A DNA stretch of 64,000 nucleotides from Thalassobaculum_A sp040219215 (GTDB lineage: Bacteria; Pseudomonadota; Alphaproteobacteria; Thalassobaculales; Thalassobaculaceae). Where the stretch lies: contig NZ_JAVJSX010000033.1 in the NCBI RefSeq assembly GCF_040219215.1, forward strand, positions 62,001-126,000, written 5' to 3'. Numbering within the stretch: the first letter of the stretch is position 1; every line of letters begins with the position of its first letter. The notes beneath the pieces were generated by a model. The model had not been told where the DNA came from. It searched no databases and worked only from the letters and a program-made list of their open reading frames with translations. This document shows, piece by piece, positions 16,359 through 24,702 of this stretch. Both the position numbers and the translations under genes were made by a program.

Positions 16359-17254
16359 GACGGCAATCTCCCCAAACCCTTGGACCAGTGATCGAGCACT
16401 CGCATCCCTACCGGATGCGGCGCCTGGGCCGGCCCTCGGTCGTAGACCTCGCCGAGGTCGATCCGCCGCGCCGCCAACCGCTTTCCGTAGCACATCAAGT
16501 GATCGATCGTGCTCATCAGGAAGTGCAGCAGCGGCAGCACCTCCTTGAACGCGGCATCGGCCTCGTCGTCTTTTCCGGCTCGGTGCAGGTCGTAGATCCG
16601 GCTCTGCACGTCACAGGTCTCGACCCCCGGGATCAGCCCGGCGCAGCCCGAGCGCAGGCTGTCCAGAAGCTCAATGCCGTTGCGACCATTGAACAACGTG
16701 AACGCCCCGCCCGCGTCCTCGGCCAACCGGCCGATGGTCAGCGCCGCCCCCTCCGCCTTCAGGATCGAGACGTTGGGGTGCCGGCGGTTCAACTCGATCA
16801 GCCCGGCATTCGACAACCCGATACCGATATATTCGGGCGCGTTCTGGATGCCGATCGGGATCGGCGACGCGTCGCCGACGGCGCCGAAGAAGTCAATCAA
16901 TGCGGCCTCGCTGGCGGACTTCACCGGCGGCGGCTGCAGCACCGCCCACTGAGCGCCTCCATCAGCGGCGCGCTTCACGGTGTCGATCTGACCGCCGACG
17001 GTGTTGTCGGAGACCGTGACGCTGACCGGCACACGACCGGCCGTGGCATCGAGCGTCCAGCGCGCCAGATCATGCCGTTCCTCGACAGTGAGCTTGTTGC
17101 ACTCGCTTGCCAGCCCGCCGACCGCGAGGCCATGGACGCCGGCCGCGATGCAGGCCTCGACCTGCGCCGCGTGCATGCCCTGGTCCAGGCGTCCGTCGGC
17201 ACCGAACAGCGCGTAGAGCATCGGATAGATTCCGTGAATCGCCGGCGGCGGCAT
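16355..17254 (-). CDS. DapA/N-acetylneuraminate-lyase-family aldolase, atypical active site
   Basis: 299-aa TIM-barrel protein of the class I aldolase family that includes dihydrodipicolinate synthase. The Schiff-base Lys is visible in NVSILKAEGA near residue 165. At the position where the family has a Tyr in the YN.P motif (strand 5), this protein reads GIQNAPEYIGI, with Gln in place of Tyr, and the early GTTGE-like loop reads GGLASECNKL. So it is unlikely to be DapA itself. The start at ATG 17254 has a perfect GGAGGG ribosome site. It is translationally coupled to the hydrolase. Role inferred: aldol or retro-aldol reaction on a keto acid. Confidence 0.85.
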   Translation of the reverse strand: MPPPAIHGIYPMLYALFGADGRLDQGMHAAQVEACIAAGVHGLAVGGLASECNKLTVEERHDLARWTLDATAGRVPVSVTVSDNTVGGQIDTVKRAADGGAQWAVLQPPPVKSASEAALIDFFGAVGDASPIPIGIQNAPEYIGIGLSNAGLIELNRRHPNVSILKAEGAALTIGRLAEDAGGAFTLFNGRNGIELLDSLRSGCAGLIPGVETCDVQSRIYDLHRAGKDDEADAAFKEVLPLLHFLMSTIDHLMCYGKRLAARRIDLGEVYDRGPAQAPHPVGMRVLDHWSKGLGRLPS

Positions 17255-17461
17255 CGTTCCCTCCTGCCTCAGATTTGCGACGGTCTGCGCCGACGTTGGC
17301 GGCGATGGTGCACCGGCACGGCCGACCCTGGCAACGCACCCTTTGCACATCACGGTTGCGCATGACAGCCATCGCCATCCGCGGCTTGCCGGGTGTCACG
17401 CCGCCGTCATACTGCGACGGTCGCGGCCGATCGGCGGTCGCCCTTCCGATGGACTGATCCG

Positions 17462-18727
17462 GTGAGCGAGAATGCCACGACCGCCGGCCCGATGGCGGCC
17501 GACACCCCTGCGCCAAGTCAACCGACCGACACATCAAGCGGCGCCGACGTCGCGACCTTCGGCATCATCCTGTCGCTCAGCTTCTGCCATCTGCTGAACG
17601 ACATGATGCAGTCGATGGTCCCGGCGATCTATCCGATCCTGAAGGACAGCTACCACCTCGACTTCGCGCAGATCGGCCTGATCACGCTGACGTTCCAGGT
17701 GACGGCGTCGATGCTGCAGCCGCTGGTCGGGATGTACACCGACAAGCGGCCGATGCCGTATTCGCTGGCCATCGGGATGGGCTTCACGCTGGTCGGCCTG
17801 GTGTTGATGTCGATGGCGGCGAGCTACCCGGTGATCCTGACGGCCGCGGCGCTGATCGGCGTCGGCTCATCGGTGTTTCATCCCGAAGCGTCGCGGGTCG
17901 CGCGCATGGCGTCGGGCGGGCGCCACGGGTTCGCCCAGTCGCTGTTCCAGGTCGGCGGCAACACGGGATCGGCGATCGGGCCGCTGCTCGCCGCCTTCAT
18001 CGTTGTGCCGCGCGGCCAGTCCAGCATCGTCTGGTTCTCGGCCGCCGCCTTGGTGGCGATGATCGTGCTGACCGCGGTCGGCAGTTGGTACACCCGCAAC
18101 CGTCATCTGGCGAAACCGAAGCCGAAACCGCGGCTGGGTGCCAAGGGCGAACCGATCGTCCTGTCGCGCGGACAGGTGCTGTTCGCGATCGCCATCCTGG
18201 TGGCGCTGCTGTTCTCCAAGAACGTCTACAGCGCCAGTCTGAGCTCCTACTACACCTTCTACCTGATCGGTAAGTTCGGCCTGTCGGTGCAGAGCGCGCA
18301 GGTCGCCCTGTTCGCTTTCCTGGGCGCCCTGGTGGTCGGCACGTTGGCCGGCGGCTGGATCGGCGACCGCATCGGCCGGATCCCGGTGATCTGGTTCTCG
18401 ATCCTGGGCGTGCTGCCGTTCACCCTGGCGTTGCCGCATGTCGGGCTGACCTGGACGCTCGTGCTGTCCGTGGTGATCGGACTGATCATGGCGTCGGCGT
18501 TCTCGGCGATCCTGGTCTACGCCCAGGATCTGATGCCGGGAAAGGTCGGGCTGGTCGCCGGGCTGTTCTTCGGGTTCTCGTTCGGCCTCGGCGGGATTGG
18601 TGCCGCCGCACTGGGCGAGATCGCCGACTGGACCAGCCTGGAGACGGTCTACCAGATCTGCGCATACCTGCCGGTGATGGGCCTGCTGACGGTGTTCCTT
18701 CCGCGAATCGAGCAGATCCGCCGCTGA
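17462..18727 (+). CDS. MFS exporter, fosmidomycin-resistance (Fsr) type
   Basis: 421-aa inner-membrane carrier of the major facilitator superfamily with about 12 segments. FCHLLNDMMQSMVPAIYPIL at the first helix, GMYTDKRPMPYSL in the 2-3 loop and GVGSSVFHPEASRVARMASG near residue 145 are hallmarks of the Fsr group, drug or metabolite exporters. The middle loop is basic (about 215-235). GTG 17462 is chosen although no strong ribosome site is visible; ATG 17492 is an alternative that removes ten polar residues. It is divergent from the DapA-like gene and converges with the TauD gene 10 bp away. Confidence 0.9.
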   Translation: MSENATTAGPMAADTPAPSQPTDTSSGADVATFGIILSLSFCHLLNDMMQSMVPAIYPILKDSYHLDFAQIGLITLTFQVTASMLQPLVGMYTDKRPMPYSLAIGMGFTLVGLVLMSMAASYPVILTAAALIGVGSSVFHPEASRVARMASGGRHGFAQSLFQVGGNTGSAIGPLLAAFIVVPRGQSSIVWFSAAALVAMIVLTAVGSWYTRNRHLAKPKPKPRLGAKGEPIVLSRGQVLFAIAILVALLFSKNVYSASLSSYYTFYLIGKFGLSVQSAQVALFAFLGALVVGTLAGGWIGDRIGRIPVIWFSILGVLPFTLALPHVGLTWTLVLSVVIGLIMASAFSAILVYAQDLMPGKVGLVAGLFFGFSFGLGGIGAAALGEIADWTSLETVYQICAYLPVMGLLTVFLPRIEQIRR

Positions 18728-18737
18728 ACCGGCCCGA

Positions 18738-19628
18738 TCAGTAAGGACGGTCGCCGAGGACGGTGCAGCGCCGCATCACCCGTCGCTCGGTCGCCGGATC
18801 GTATTCGGTCGCCCGGTGCAGCAGGCAGCGGTTGTCCCAGACGATGCACTGGCGCGGCGACCAGTGGTGGCGGTAGACCAGATGGTCCGGGGTTGCCATC
18901 GCGTTGACCTCCTCGATCAGCGCCCGACCTTCGGCATAGTCCATTCCCTCGATCCACTCGGCGTGATCACCCAGAAACAAGGACTTGCGGCCGGTCTCAG
19001 GATGGGTGCGCACCACCGGATGGGCGACCGGCGGGACCTTGGCCTTCTGCTCCTCCGTCATCGGGTCGTGGCCATGACGGCGGGTCCGGGAGAAGTCGAG
19101 GTTGTGGAACGCCTTGAGCCCGCTCAGGCGTTCCTTCCACTGCGGGCTCAACGCTTCGTAGGCACCGTACATGTCCGCGAAATGCGTCTCGCCGCCCTCG
19201 GACGGCACCATCTCGGAGTACATCATGGTGGCGTGTCCGGTGGTCGGGCGCCACGACCCATCGGTGTGCCAGTACAAGGTCCCCATGTCGGGGTGCTTGC
19301 CGTTCGGGTTGCCATCCGCGTCCAGATTGGCCAGCCGGTAGATCTCGGGATGGTCGGCGTAGCCGTGGTATTGGTTCATCACATGAACCTGCACCTCGCC
19401 GAAGCGGCGCGCGAACGCCACCTGGGTGGCCGGCGGCAGATCGACGTCGTGAAACAGGATCAGGCCACGCTCCAGGAACACGTCGTAGATCTTGGCGAAC
19501 ACCGCTTCGCCCACCGCCTCTTCCAGCGTGATCCCGACGATCTCGGCACCCAGCGCCGGATGCAGCGGCCGAACCTCGAACGGGCGGTCAGTGGCTGATG
19601 CAGGACGATGTTCAACGGCCGTATCCAT
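18738..19628 (-). CDS. TauD/TfdA-family Fe(II)/2-oxoglutarate dioxygenase
   Basis: 296-aa cytoplasmic oxygenase that uses iron, oxygen and 2-oxoglutarate to hydroxylate or cleave a small substrate (taurine and 2,4-D are classical ones). Iron ligands: His121 and Asp123 in LYWHTDGSWRP, and His271 in DNRCLLHRATEYD. Arg282 (TERRVMRR) fits the 2-oxoglutarate carboxylate. The N-terminus FEVRPLHPALGAEIVGI is typical. No sulfonate transporter or partner is adjacent, so the substrate is open. It stands alone: convergent with the exporter gene on one side, same strand as the reductase gene 65 bp upstream. Confidence 0.92.
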   Translation of the reverse strand: MDTAVEHRPASATDRPFEVRPLHPALGAEIVGITLEEAVGEAVFAKIYDVFLERGLILFHDVDLPPATQVAFARRFGEVQVHVMNQYHGYADHPEIYRLANLDADGNPNGKHPDMGTLYWHTDGSWRPTTGHATMMYSEMVPSEGGETHFADMYGAYEALSPQWKERLSGLKAFHNLDFSRTRRHGHDPMTEEQKAKVPPVAHPVVRTHPETGRKSLFLGDHAEWIEGMDYAEGRALIEEVNAMATPDHLVYRHHWSPRQCIVWDNRCLLHRATEYDPATERRVMRRCTVLGDRPY

Positions 19629-19693
19629 GGGAGTCCTCCGGGGCGCTTTCTCGAAAGCCTACTCCCGATACGTCCGACCGCAAGGGGCACAAC

Positions 19694-20212
19694 CTAGGCG
19701 ACGTCGTAGACCATCCCCACCACGCCGTTCGGCCATGATTTATTCTCGCGCAGGACCAGGGGCAATTCGGGGCCATCACCGACGAACAAGGGAACACCCT
19801 CGCCGAGCAGCACCGGCATGACGAAGAGCTCGACCGTATCAATCGCCCCCATGGAGATGCACGCCGAAACGGTCTCGGCGCCGCCGACGATCCACACTTG
19901 CGCGCCCTCGTCCCGCAACTCGGCGACCAGCCCTGCAATGTCCGAGGTTCCCTCGACCCCCTCCGGCGCGTCCCCGATCGGCCGGGAGGTCAGCACGAAC
20001 GCCCGCTTGCCGGCATAGGGCCACTGGCCGAAACCGAGAACCTGATCATAGGTCGCCCGGCCCATGACCAGGACGTCGACCTCGGTCATGAAGGTTGCGG
20101 TGCCGTAGTCGACATCGTCCCAGCGGTTCAGCCACTCCACACCGCCCTCGGCATCGGCGATCATGCCGTCCAGGCTGATCGCCATGTAAAGGCGAAAGCA
20201 GGCGTCGCTCAC
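19694..20212 (-). CDS. RibD C-terminal-domain (dihydrofolate-reductase-like) protein
   Basis: 172-aa NADPH-dependent reductase-fold protein. CFRLYMAISLDGMIADAEGG at the N-terminus, VDVLVMGRATYDQVLGFG near residue 50 and VWIVGGAETVSACI near 115 match the RibD_C/YwjB-like group. Members reduce small pterin- or riboflavin-like substrates, and many have unknown substrates. I start it at GTG 20212 because AGGAG lies 7 nt upstream; an upstream ATG at 20236 has no ribosome site. It is divergent from the GT9 gene at 20294. Confidence 0.87.
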   Translation of the reverse strand: MSDACFRLYMAISLDGMIADAEGGVEWLNRWDDVDYGTATFMTEVDVLVMGRATYDQVLGFGQWPYAGKRAFVLTSRPIGDAPEGVEGTSDIAGLVAELRDEGAQVWIVGGAETVSACISMGAIDTVELFVMPVLLGEGVPLFVGDGPELPLVLRENKSWPNGVVGMVYDVA

Positions 20213-20293
20213 CGGGGTTCTCCTCGACCAGTCCATGACGGGGCGCGGATTGTGGTGTAGGGAGGACCTTGGTTCAAGCGACGGAGCACACGG

Positions 20294-21328
20294 GTGAGCG
20301 GCACCCTCGTCATCCAACCACTACCCGGCATCGGCGACATGGTTTGGCATCTGCCGCACCTCGAGGCGATCGCGCGGACCAGCCCCGACCAAACGATCAC
20401 CGTGCTGACCAAACGGCGGTCGCGGGCCGACGAGTTGTTCGATGGTTCATCGTTCGTCCGGCGGGTGCTGTGGCTGGAACGTGCCCAGAGCGGCGAGCCT
20501 CCTCGCCGGCACGACGGCGCGTTTGGTGGCTGGCGACTGGCATCTGACCTTCGGACTCACGGCTTCGATACCGTCTGGATCCTCCACGACTCGGCTCGTT
20601 ACGCCCTTGCGGCCCAACTTGCGGGTATTCCGAACCGCATCGGATACGGCACCGGCCGGCAACGTTGGCACCTGAGCGATCACCGGATCCTCGACCGAGG
20701 CGGCCGCCACCGCCCGACCGTCGAGAAGGCGACATCGCTGTTGACCCTGCACGACATCCAGATCGATCCGACACCGCACTACCTGCCGGCACCAACGGCG
20801 GTCGAGCGAGTTGCAGCCTCCTTTGGCACCCTGCCACGGCCCTGGATCGGCCTCGGCATCGGCTCCAGCGAGCCGTTCAAGCAATGGGGTGCCGACCGGT
20901 TCGCCGAACTCACCGTTCGGCTGCGACAGGCAACCGGCGCGACGGTGTTCGCGATCGGCGGTCCTTCCGAACGGGCCATGGTCGAGGCGATCCGGGCGGT
21001 CGACGGAGCGGAGATCGTCCCGGCACTCGGCCTGCCGCTCGGCGAGGCCGCCGCCTTGGCTGGCGCGTGTGACGCGGTGATTGGTAACGATACGGGCCTG
21101 CTCAATTTGGCCGCATCGACCGACGCCACAACGATAGGCCTGTTCGGTGGCTCTCTACCGCTGACGCAGTATTCCAACCTCACGGCGATCCAGCCGGCCG
21201 GCGGGACCGAGTATCGGGTCAATCGGATGGTAGAGATCGCCGTAGATCTCGTGTTTGAGATCACCATGCACACAATGATGATCAAGCGATCGGACAGTGA
21301 TGATAGGATGACCGCCGATTGCTCGTAG
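20294..21328 (+). CDS. Glycosyltransferase family 9 (heptosyltransferase-like)
   Basis: 344-aa GT-B glycosyltransferase. LVIQPLPGIGDMVWHLPHLE at the N-terminus replaces the usual GDxL...P start of GT9 enzymes, and CDAVIGNDTGLLNLAASTDA then TIGLFGGS near residue 260-290 is the nucleotide-sugar site. GT9 enzymes add heptose or other sugars to the lipopolysaccharide core or similar glycans at the inner membrane. The start is GTG 20294 with GGAG about 8 nt upstream. The C-terminal 35 residues are Met-rich and do not match the family. A PAS protein follows after 36 bp, and a second GT9 gene lies on the opposite strand beyond it. Confidence 0.88.
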   Translation: MSGTLVIQPLPGIGDMVWHLPHLEAIARTSPDQTITVLTKRRSRADELFDGSSFVRRVLWLERAQSGEPPRRHDGAFGGWRLASDLRTHGFDTVWILHDSARYALAAQLAGIPNRIGYGTGRQRWHLSDHRILDRGGRHRPTVEKATSLLTLHDIQIDPTPHYLPAPTAVERVAASFGTLPRPWIGLGIGSSEPFKQWGADRFAELTVRLRQATGATVFAIGGPSERAMVEAIRAVDGAEIVPALGLPLGEAAALAGACDAVIGNDTGLLNLAASTDATTIGLFGGSLPLTQYSNLTAIQPAGGTEYRVNRMVEIAVDLVFEITMHTMMIKRSDSDDRMTADCS

Positions 21329-21364
21329 ACCGTGCATTTTAAAGGTTTCTGAAAGAGCCTGCTC

Positions 21365-21874
21365 TTGCCGACCCTGTCCGACACCAATCTGAAGCGCCTT
21401 CTGGCCTACTGGACCGCCAAACGCGGCAATCGACTGGCGCCGCACCGCAGCGACCTGGACCCCCTCGAGATCCCGAGCCTGCTGCCGATCATCAACCTGA
21501 TTGATGTTCTGTACGAGCCTCTGCGCTTCCGTCACCGTCTCGTCGGAACGGCCGTCACGCATGCGCTGGGTCGCGACGCGACCGGACGGTTCGTCGAGGG
21601 AGACCTGTATGGTCCGGCAACACAGGAGGTGTTCGACACGCTGGTGCGCATCACCGTCGAGAAACGCCCGTTCCGCCGGCACTCCCGGCTGACCTGGAAC
21701 GGCCAGAAGTGGTTGGTGATGGAGGCGATAGAACTGCCCCTGGTCGATGATGACGAACGGGTCAGCATGATCCTTCGCGGGTCGTCATTCTCCTACACGG
21801 ACGACAGCCTTATCGGGCGACTGTATTACGAGCCGTTGGAATTGACGCCGCAACCCGAGGATACGACCGCGTAG
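21365..21874 (+). CDS. PAS-domain protein (PAS_5-like)
   Basis: 169-aa cytoplasmic protein. The opening LKRLLAYWTAKRGNRLAPHR, then DPLEIPSLLPIINLIDVL and FRHRLVGTAV, is the pattern of alphaproteobacterial PAS_5 proteins, single PAS folds of unknown signalling role. No output domain is attached. The start is TTG 21365, the only start codon that keeps the conserved N-terminus; GAAAGAG lies about 8 nt upstream. It may be co-transcribed with the GT9 gene before it. A convergent GT9 gene ends 9 bp later. Confidence 0.82.
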   Translation: MPTLSDTNLKRLLAYWTAKRGNRLAPHRSDLDPLEIPSLLPIINLIDVLYEPLRFRHRLVGTAVTHALGRDATGRFVEGDLYGPATQEVFDTLVRITVEKRPFRRHSRLTWNGQKWLVMEAIELPLVDDDERVSMILRGSSFSYTDDSLIGRLYYEPLELTPQPEDTTA

Positions 21875-21883
21875 CGCCTGCGC

Positions 21884-22837
21884 TCACCCGGTTCGTGCCA
21901 GCAACGCCCCCACCGCGTCGACCACACGCCCGACCGGCAATCCGGCCATCAGTGCCGCCGGTGCGTCGTTGACCTGACCAGATCGTGACAACAACGCAGC
22001 AGAGGTCTCGTCGGAACGCACCCAGGCGGCCCGTGGGCCACGCGGCGCATAGTGTCGCTCGTCGCTCGGCCCGAACAGGCCCAGAACCGGTGCGCCCGCC
22101 GATGCGGCCAGATGCATCAGCCCGCTGTCGTTCGCGACCACCAGACGGCACCGCTCCAGGCAGGCGGCTAGCGTCATCAACGGCTGGGTGCCGACCAGGT
22201 CAAGCCGTCGTGCTGCGGGCACCGCGTCCAGGACCGGTTGCGCCAGCGCCCGCTCGCCGGGTCCTCCGGCAACCAGGATCCGTGCACCGGGCAATGCGCC
22301 CTCGGGGCCGGTCAACATCTCGAACAACGCGACGAAGCGCTCCGCCGCCCAGGCCTTTGGCGGCCAGTTGGCGGTCGGCGCCAGAGCCAGGACCGGACTG
22401 CGTTCGTCTCCCAGGATCTCGTGCGCACGGCGCCTGTCGGGATCCCCGATCCACAACCTCGGCTCTGTCTCACCGTCAAGGCGCAGGCCGTCGCGAATCT
22501 GGTCGACCCGATGCCCTGCGCCCGACGGTGTCCGGAACACGCGACGTTCCCGACTGCGGACCGTCCAGGCAAACGCCGAACCGCGCAGATCGACCACCAG
22601 ATCCCATCGAGTGCCGACCGTTTCGAGCCACAACCCGCGCCATTGCGCCTGCCAGGGCCCTTTGCGCATCGGAATGACACGCCTGACTTCCGGAACGGAC
22701 TGAAACAGTTCGGCCGCAACCGGTCCGCAGGCCACGGTCACATGCGCGTCGGATGTGCGCCGCAGCAGCCAGTCAAGCGCACCGGACGACAGGATGGCGT
22801 CGCCGAGCCGGGTCGACGAGATGAACAGAATCCGCAT
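21884..22837 (-). CDS. Glycosyltransferase family 9 (heptosyltransferase-like)
   Basis: 317-aa GT-B enzyme, canonical for GT9: MRILFISSTRLGDAILSSGA at the N-terminus (acceptor-side GDxxLS motif), LALAPTANWPPKAWAAERFV near residue 165 and CRLVVANDSGLMHLAASAGA near 240 with the sugar-nucleotide-binding Asp-Ser-Gly. It probably adds heptose or another sugar to an LPS-core-like acceptor on the cytoplasmic side of the inner membrane. The start ATG 22837 lies 7 nt after a TATAAG hexamer; AAGGCGG within the same stretch may be the ribosome site. It is divergent from ygfZ. Confidence 0.92.
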   Translation of the reverse strand: MRILFISSTRLGDAILSSGALDWLLRRTSDAHVTVACGPVAAELFQSVPEVRRVIPMRKGPWQAQWRGLWLETVGTRWDLVVDLRGSAFAWTVRSRERRVFRTPSGAGHRVDQIRDGLRLDGETEPRLWIGDPDRRRAHEILGDERSPVLALAPTANWPPKAWAAERFVALFEMLTGPEGALPGARILVAGGPGERALAQPVLDAVPAARRLDLVGTQPLMTLAACLERCRLVVANDSGLMHLAASAGAPVLGLFGPSDERHYAPRGPRAAWVRSDETSAALLSRSGQVNDAPAALMAGLPVGRVVDAVGALLARTG

Positions 22838-22933
22838 GGTCCGCCTTATAGGGGCAACCCGCAGCCCATGCGAGCACCCTTGCCACGGCGTTCCCCGCGA
22901 CATACCTGAACGGGAACCTTACGGGGAACGGGA

Positions 22934-23842
22934 ATGGCCAAGGGCTGGTACTATTTTGTGCAATCGCGCGGGTTTCTGAGGATCGACGGCCCCGACCGGG
23001 TCGCGTTCCTGCAGGGGCTTGTGTCGAACGACGTGACGAAGGTCACGATGGACAGGGCCGGGTATGGCGCCTTCCTGACCGCGCAGGGCAAGTTCCTGTT
23101 CGATTTCTTCCTGGTCGCCGATGGCGACGCGCTCGTCCTTGATACCGAGGGCGACCGGGTTGACGACTTCTTCAAGCGCCTGCGGATGTACAAGCTGCGT
23201 TCCAAGATCGAACTCAGCCAGGGTGGATACCGCACCGCCGTCGTGCTCGGCGAGGAGGCGGTATCCACGCTTGGCCTGCCCGCCGAGAGGGGCACCGCCG
23301 TCCCGTTCGGCGGCGGGGTTGCCTATGTCGACCCGCGCCATGCCGAGATGGGCGCCCGGGTCTTGCTGCCGGCCAGCGCGGATGACGGCGTCCTGAACGT
23401 GGTCGGCTCGCCGGCCACCAATCTGGAGGCTTACGACCGCCAGCGGGTCGCCCTCGGCCTGGCCGACGGCAGCCGGGACATGGCGGTCGAGAAAACCGTG
23501 CTGCTGGAAGCCGGATTCGAGGAACTGGGCGGTGTCGACTTCGACAAGGGCTGCTATATGGGCCAGGAGTTGACCGCCCGCACCAAGTACCGCGGGCTCG
23601 TCAAGCGCCGGCTGATGCCGATCACCATCAATGGCCCCCTGCCGGCGCCCGGCACGTTGATCACCCTGGACGGCCGTGAGGCCGGCGAGGTCCGCACGGT
23701 GATCCCCGACGGCGACGTCAACGGCACCGGTCTGGCCATGATCCGGCTGAACCGGCTGGAGGAGGCGTTCCAGGCGGGCCTGCCGCTGATGGCCGGCGAG
23801 TCCACCGTGATCGCCAGCCGCCCGGCCTGGGCAAAGTTCTGA
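22934..23842 (+). CDS. ygfZ: YgfZ/GcvT-like folate-binding Fe-S maintenance protein
   Basis: 302-aa cytoplasmic protein of the aminomethyltransferase fold. The signature is DKGCYMGQELTARTKYRGLV near residue 205, containing the conserved K-G-C-Y-x-G-Q-E block with the essential Cys. N-terminal GPDRVAFLQGLVSNDV is also typical. YgfZ helps repair or make Fe-S clusters, for example in MiaB, using tetrahydrofolate. ATG 22934 has GGGGAACGGG just upstream. The region 22838-22933 between it and the divergent GT9 gene holds both promoters. Confidence 0.93.
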   Translation: MAKGWYYFVQSRGFLRIDGPDRVAFLQGLVSNDVTKVTMDRAGYGAFLTAQGKFLFDFFLVADGDALVLDTEGDRVDDFFKRLRMYKLRSKIELSQGGYRTAVVLGEEAVSTLGLPAERGTAVPFGGGVAYVDPRHAEMGARVLLPASADDGVLNVVGSPATNLEAYDRQRVALGLADGSRDMAVEKTVLLEAGFEELGGVDFDKGCYMGQELTARTKYRGLVKRRLMPITINGPLPAPGTLITLDGREAGEVRTVIPDGDVNGTGLAMIRLNRLEEAFQAGLPLMAGESTVIASRPAWAKF

Positions 23843-23915
23843 CGCACAAAGAGTGGCGCTACTGGTTCGGCGCCGCTAGGATCGCCCTCCTACCGCACCG
23901 CAGCAATCGGACCTC

Positions 23916-24362
23916 ATGAACGACAGCGCTTCGCCCGCCACCGACGACCGGATCGTCGAGGACACCGTCGGCTTCAACGCCGTGCTTGGATTCAAGCTCG
24001 TCGAATGGACGGCGCAGAGCGCCGTGATGGAACTGCCGATCCAGCCGATCCATCTGAACCGGTCCAACACGCTGCACGGCGGAATCCTGGCGACCCTGAT
24101 CGATGCCGCGTGCGGCTACGCCGGCGTGTGGATGCCGGAAGGCGAGCCGATCCGAAAGACCGTGACCCTGACGCTGACCACCAACTTCGTCGGCCAGGTG
24201 CGCGAGGGCACGATCCGCGCGGTCGCCTTGAAGAAGGGCGGCGGCCGAAACATCTTCTTCGCCTCGTGCGAGGTGTTCGACGCTGACGGCAACCTGCTGG
24301 CGATGGGTGAAGGATCGTACCGGTATCGCCGCAGCGATCCCTATGGGACGCCCACGCGGTAG
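23916..24362 (+). CDS. PaaI-type hotdog thioesterase
   Basis: 148-aa hotdog-fold acyl-CoA thioesterase. NRSNTLHGGILATLIDAACG near residues 48-67 has the HGG motif and the catalytic acidic residue on the central helix, followed by VTLTLTTNFVGQVREGTIRA. Such enzymes hydrolyse phenylacetyl-CoA-type or fatty acyl-CoA esters in the cytoplasm. It lies 73 bp after ygfZ, possibly in the same transcript, and ends 4 bp before a convergent small membrane gene. The acyl group is unknown. Confidence 0.9.
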   Translation: MNDSASPATDDRIVEDTVGFNAVLGFKLVEWTAQSAVMELPIQPIHLNRSNTLHGGILATLIDAACGYAGVWMPEGEPIRKTVTLTLTTNFVGQVREGTIRAVALKKGGGRNIFFASCEVFDADGNLLAMGEGSYRYRRSDPYGTPTR

Positions 24363-24366
24363 CGGC

Positions 24367-24633
24367 TCAACGGCGATCGTCGAACCCGTCCTCGGATGCG
24401 ACGCTGTCGTCATATCCGTGACGGTGGCTGTAGAACACCAGCGCCATCAGGCCGCCGCCGAGCGCCACCGTAAACAGCACCCCGATTGCCATCGCCGCGT
24501 AACCGTGTCCCGAGATCTCAGCCCCGCCCGACCACGTGCTGACAACCAACGCCACGGCGACCGCCAAAACACCACCCAGCACTGCAAGCAGGAGCAGGAC
24601 CGCTCCCAGGGATTTCGGAACCGCGCGACGCAT
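24367..24633 (-). CDS. Small two-helix membrane protein
   Basis: 88-aa protein with two predicted membrane segments: residues 9-32 (LGAVLLLLAVLGGVLAVAVA) and 45-68 (AAMAIGVLFTVALGGGLMAL). The N-terminus is short and basic (MRRAVPKS). The C-terminal tail is acidic and His-rich (HRHGYDDSVASEDGFDDRR). The layout resembles many uncharacterised alphaproteobacterial inner-membrane proteins; I recognise no family. AAGGAG lies just upstream of ATG 24633. It is divergent from the PhyH gene. Confidence 0.75.
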   Translation of the reverse strand: MRRAVPKSLGAVLLLLAVLGGVLAVAVALVVSTWSGGAEISGHGYAAMAIGVLFTVALGGGLMALVFYSHRHGYDDSVASEDGFDDRR

Positions 24634-24702
24634 GGCCGTTTCTCCTTAGCCTCCACCGGCATATAGTCGCCCAAGTCGGCGTTGCGAGGCGAGGAGGCGA
24701 AC

